DNA of 64,000 nucleotides from UBA1206 sp045600105 (GTDB lineage Bacteria; Bacillota; Clostridia; Oscillospirales; CAG-382), in contig JAZRXG010000005.1 of assembly GCA_045600105.1 (NCBI GenBank), positions 1 through 64,000 of the forward strand, in the 5' to 3' direction. Position numbers and translations under genes: made by a program. The notes under the pieces are model-generated. The model was not told the DNA's origin. It saw nothing but the letters and a program-made list of their open reading frames with translations, and ran no database searches. Shown one piece after another: positions 61,415 to 64,000 of the stretch; position 1 is the first letter of the stretch, and each line of letters begins with the position of its first letter.

Positions 61415-63644
61415 TTACTTCACTCCATCCGCAGCTGATGCAGCTCACGGTGTTCTTGTTCTTTTTCTTCACGAGCATTCCTCCGCAGGACGGGCATTTC
61501 TCGTCGAGAGGCACGTCCCAGGTGGCGAAATCGCATTTCGGATAATCCTCGCAGGAGTAGAAGACCTTCTTTTTCTGGCTTTGTTTGATGATTATGCTCT
61601 TTCCGCACTTGGGGCATTTGACGCCGGTATCGCGGACGTAGGACGCCGTGCTCTTGCATTCGGGATAGTTGCGGCAGGCGTAATACGGACCGTAAGCGCC
61701 CTTGCGGAGCAGCATATCGCTGCCGCAGTTCGGGCATTTCTGCGGACCGATGATCTCTTCCTCGGCTTTGGGAGGGGCAGGGACTTTTTCGGTCTTGCCG
61801 TCGGGCGCGAGCTTTTTGGTGTTGCGGCAGGCGGGGAAATTGGGGCAGGCGGCGAATTTGCCGAATCTGCCTTCCTTGACTATCATCCTCGCGCCGCACT
61901 TGTCGCAGATTATATCCGTTTCGATCACGGGCTTTTTGTAGGTGACCTTGTCGATGTTCTTGTCGGCGTGTTCGAGCTGCTTTACGAAATCCTTGTAGAA
62001 CGCGTCGATGACGCCGATGTAATCGGCATTGCCTTCCTCGATGCTGTCGAGGTCGCTTTCCATATTGGCGGTGAAGGTGTAGCTGATTATCTTGGGGAAA
62101 TATTCCTTCATGAGCTTGGTGGTGACTTTGCCGAGCTCGGTGGGATCGAGATACTTGCCGTTTCTCTGTACGTATCCTCTCGAAATGATGGTGGTGATGG
62201 TGGACGCGTAGGTGGAGGGTCTGCCTATCCCCTTGTCTTCGAGCATCTTGACGAGCGAGCCTTCGGTGTATTTGACGGGAGGCTGGGTGAATTTCTGCTC
62301 GGAGTTTATCTTTATCTTCTTGAGAACGTCGCCTTTTTCCATCGGCGGAAGCTTGGCGTTGCCTGCCTCGTCGCCGTCGTCGATTTCACCGTAAACCGCC
62401 ATGAAGCCGTTGAATCTCACGGTCCTGCCGGACGCCTTGAAGGTGTAGCCCTCGGCGCTGATGTCGGCGGAAACGGTGTCGAATTCGGCGGCTTTCATCT
62501 GGCTCGCTATGAAGCGTTCCCAGATGAGCTTGTAAAGACGGTACTGGTCGTTGTTGATGTGCTTTCTCGCTTCCTCGGGAGTGAGGGTCGGGTCGGACGG
62601 GCGGATGGCTTCGTGCGCGTCCTGGATGCCGTGCTTTGCCTTGTATATATTGGGAGCGGACGGATAGAACGCGTCGCCGTATTTTTCGGTGATGAATTTC
62701 TTTGCCGCGTTCCTCGCTTCGTCGGAGATGCGGACGGAGTCGGTACGCATATAGCTGATGAGACCGTGGACGCCTCTTTCACCGAGGTTGATGCCCTCGT
62801 AAAGCTCCTGCGCCAGCATCATCGTTCTCTGCGACGAGAACGAAAGACGTCTGTTCGCTTCCTGCTGGAGGGTCGAAGTGGTGAACGGCGGCATGGGCTT
62901 GCGCACCTTGACGGATTTTTTGACCGATTCAACTGTAAACGAGCCGTTTTCGACGGCGGAAAGCACCTTGTTCACCTCTTCCTCGTTGTGAAGATCGAGC
63001 TTTTCTTCGCCTTTGCCGTAGAAACGCGCCTGAAATTCCTCGTTTTCCTTATTCGCGAGAGTCGCCGACACGTTCCAGTATTCCTCGGGAACGAAGGCTT
63101 CTATCTCGGCATCCTTTTCGACGATGAGACGGGTGACGACGGACTGCACTCTGCCGGCGGAAAGCCCGCTTTCGATCTTTTTCCAAAGGAACGGAGAGAT
63201 CTTGTAGCCGACGAGTCTGTCGAGTATGCGGCGGGTCTGCTGTGAGTTGACGAGGTTCATGTCGATGTCGCGCGGATGCTTGAGTGCTTCCCTGAACGCG
63301 CTCTTGGTGATCTCGCTGCAGGAAATGCGCTTCGTCTTGGCGGGGTCGAGCCCGAGCGCCGTCTTGAGATGCCAGCTTATCGCCTCGCCTTCGCGGTCGG
63401 GGTCGGTCGCGAGAAGCACGAGATCGGCTTTTTTCGCTTCTTTTTTGAGCGAGTTGATGAGGGGCCCCTTGCCTCTGATGTTCATATACTGGGGCTCGTA
63501 GTTGTTGTCAACGTCGATGCCGAGCTTGCTCTTGGGCAGGTCGCGGACGTGGCCGACCGAGGCGACGACCTTGTATCCCTTGCCGACGAAGTTTTTTATT
63601 GCGGGCACCTTGTTGGGTGACTCTATGATGATAAGTGTGTTCAT
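61389..63644 (-). CDS. topA: DNA topoisomerase I
   Basis: The 751-residue enzyme has a TOPRIM domain (TLIIIESPNKVPAIKNF, LATDPDREGEAISWHL), the catalytic tyrosine in GLISYMRTDSVRIS, and four C-terminal zinc-ribbon modules with CxxC pairs (CDKCGARM, CPNCGSDM, CPKCGKSI, CPSCGGML). In the last module the second Cys pair is CISC. It relaxes negative supercoils. It follows dprA, the usual order in Firmicutes. Confidence 0.97.
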   Translation of the reverse strand: MNTLIIIESPNKVPAIKNFVGKGYKVVASVGHVRDLPKSKLGIDVDNNYEPQYMNIRGKGPLINSLKKEAKKADLVLLATDPDREGEAISWHLKTALGLDPAKTKRISCSEITKSAFREALKHPRDIDMNLVNSQQTRRILDRLVGYKISPFLWKKIESGLSAGRVQSVVTRLIVEKDAEIEAFVPEEYWNVSATLANKENEEFQARFYGKGEEKLDLHNEEEVNKVLSAVENGSFTVESVKKSVKVRKPMPPFTTSTLQQEANRRLSFSSQRTMMLAQELYEGINLGERGVHGLISYMRTDSVRISDEARNAAKKFITEKYGDAFYPSAPNIYKAKHGIQDAHEAIRPSDPTLTPEEARKHINNDQYRLYKLIWERFIASQMKAAEFDTVSADISAEGYTFKASGRTVRFNGFMAVYGEIDDGDEAGNAKLPPMEKGDVLKKIKINSEQKFTQPPVKYTEGSLVKMLEDKGIGRPSTYASTITTIISRGYVQRNGKYLDPTELGKVTTKLMKEYFPKIISYTFTANMESDLDSIEEGNADYIGVIDAFYKDFVKQLEHADKNIDKVTYKKPVIETDIICDKCGARMIVKEGRFGKFAACPNFPACRNTKKLAPDGKTEKVPAPPKAEEEIIGPQKCPNCGSDMLLRKGAYGPYYACRNYPECKSTASYVRDTGVKCPKCGKSIIIKQSQKKKVFYSCEDYPKCDFATWDVPLDEKCPSCGGMLVKKKNKNTVSCISCGWSEVNGQSKDNR

Positions 63645-63667
63645 CCGATTTCTCCTGAATGATTTTT

Positions 63668-64000
63668 TTATTTAACGCGGTATCTTCCCTTTTCGTCCTG
63701 CGCGATGACTCCGCACAGTTCGAGTATCGTCGCCGTTGACATTGCGTCACTGGCTTCGAGCCCGGTAAGCGCGATTATTTCGTCGATGTAAAGCGCGTTT
63801 TCGCCTATCGCGGTGACGACCTTGACCTCGTCCGGTTCAAGCTCGCCGATCTCCGGCGCAAACAGTCTGTTGTCTTCGCTTTTCCGTAATTTTGTTTTCT
63901 TTTCCGGTTTTTCGTCCTTCGGTTTTTCTTTCGGTTTTACGTCTTTCGGCGGAATGACCTCCGCTTTTTCCGTTTTTTTATAAACGGCGGACGTGTCCTC
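63668..64000 (-). CDS. dprA: DNA processing protein DprA, C-terminal part (cut by window edge)
   Basis: The last 110 residues of a gene entering from the right edge are present, ending RYRVK with TAA at 63668-63670. A Lys/Glu/Pro-rich linker is followed by a winged-helix domain with ENALYIDEIIALTGL and ATILELCGVIAQDEKGRYR, the DprA_WH pattern. The RecA-loading Rossmann domain would lie outside the window. The dprA-topA order is standard, which supports the call. Confidence 0.85.
   Translation of the reverse strand, partial: EDTSAVYKKTEKAEVIPPKDVKPKEKPKDEKPEKKTKLRKSEDNRLFAPEIGELEPDEVKVVTAIGENALYIDEIIALTGLEASDAMSTATILELCGVIAQDEKGRYRVK

Noticed and set aside
1..64000. tRNA, rRNA, insertion sequences or prophage genes
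   Set aside because: All gaps over about 100 bases were read for cloverleaf ends, rRNA conserved blocks and transposase or integrase motifs, and none were found; a dedicated tRNA search was not possible here.

Overview
The window looks like a chromosomal piece of an uncultured, spore-forming, Gram-positive member of the Clostridia, probably a gut-type genome with a base composition in the mid-50s percent G+C (judged by eye, not computed). The evidence is a complete spoIIIAA-AH operon with spoIID and spoIIQ, the yabM-mazG-HU-yabO-yabP-yabQ-divIC-yabR order known from Firmicutes, strong GGAGG ribosome sites, consensus sigma-A promoters with 17-base spacers, and lipoprotein and SipW-type export signals. 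No rRNA, tRNA, CRISPR array, insertion sequence or prophage gene was seen. Almost every gene lies on the minus strand; the exceptions are 19596-21992 and 30056-35014.

Region 1 (1-7.5 kb): an ECF sigma factor translationally coupled to a one-pass membrane protein (a likely anti-sigma factor), a large cytoplasmic calpain-like protease with an EF-hand-like loop, and a 1,044-residue lipoprotein with discoidin-like domains and a DUF4855 domain. Region 2 (7.6-22 kb) is the accessory and most interesting part: a cell-surface locus with two ER-type (SipW-like, Ser/His) signal peptidases, four proteins resembling TasA/BsaA SipW-dependent matrix proteins (one ending in a PPQTG sorting signal), and a 2,230-residue secreted protein. 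The middle of that protein carries about two dozen His-x-His...Cys motifs, broken up by AT-richer beta-type inserts. A second DUF4855 protein without any signal peptide faces this locus from the other strand.

Region 3 (22-30 kb) is a sporulation convoy: a SpoVB-type flippase, SpoIIIAA to SpoIIIAH, SpoIID and SpoIIQ, which together build and feed the channel between mother cell and forespore. Region 4 (30-35 kb, plus strand) holds tsaE, tsaB, rpiB, a cofactor-independent phosphoglycerate mutase and an orphan peptide-binding lipoprotein. Region 5 (35-41.4 kb) has groESL, an rRNA methyltransferase, long HPF, and the yabR-divIC-yabQ-yabP-rqcP-HU block. Region 6 (41.5-49 kb) continues with mazG, yabM, a nucleoside kinase, hemZ, dtd and rel. 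Region 7 (49-64 kb) is a tightly packed housekeeping convoy: dprA (cut by the window edge), topA, plsX, rnc, a radical SAM gene, smc, ftsY, the XTP/dITP pyrophosphatase gene, cdaA, cdaR and recJ.

A recurrent intergenic element (an AT-rich head such as repeated GCATTAAG or AGTGAATAGTGA, followed by a perfect GATTTTCGCACG- or GGATTTCCGCACG-type hairpin) occurs at least five times and often serves as the terminator. Start codons were re-chosen by ribosome-site position wherever the longest frame was implausible; the reasons are given in each entry.
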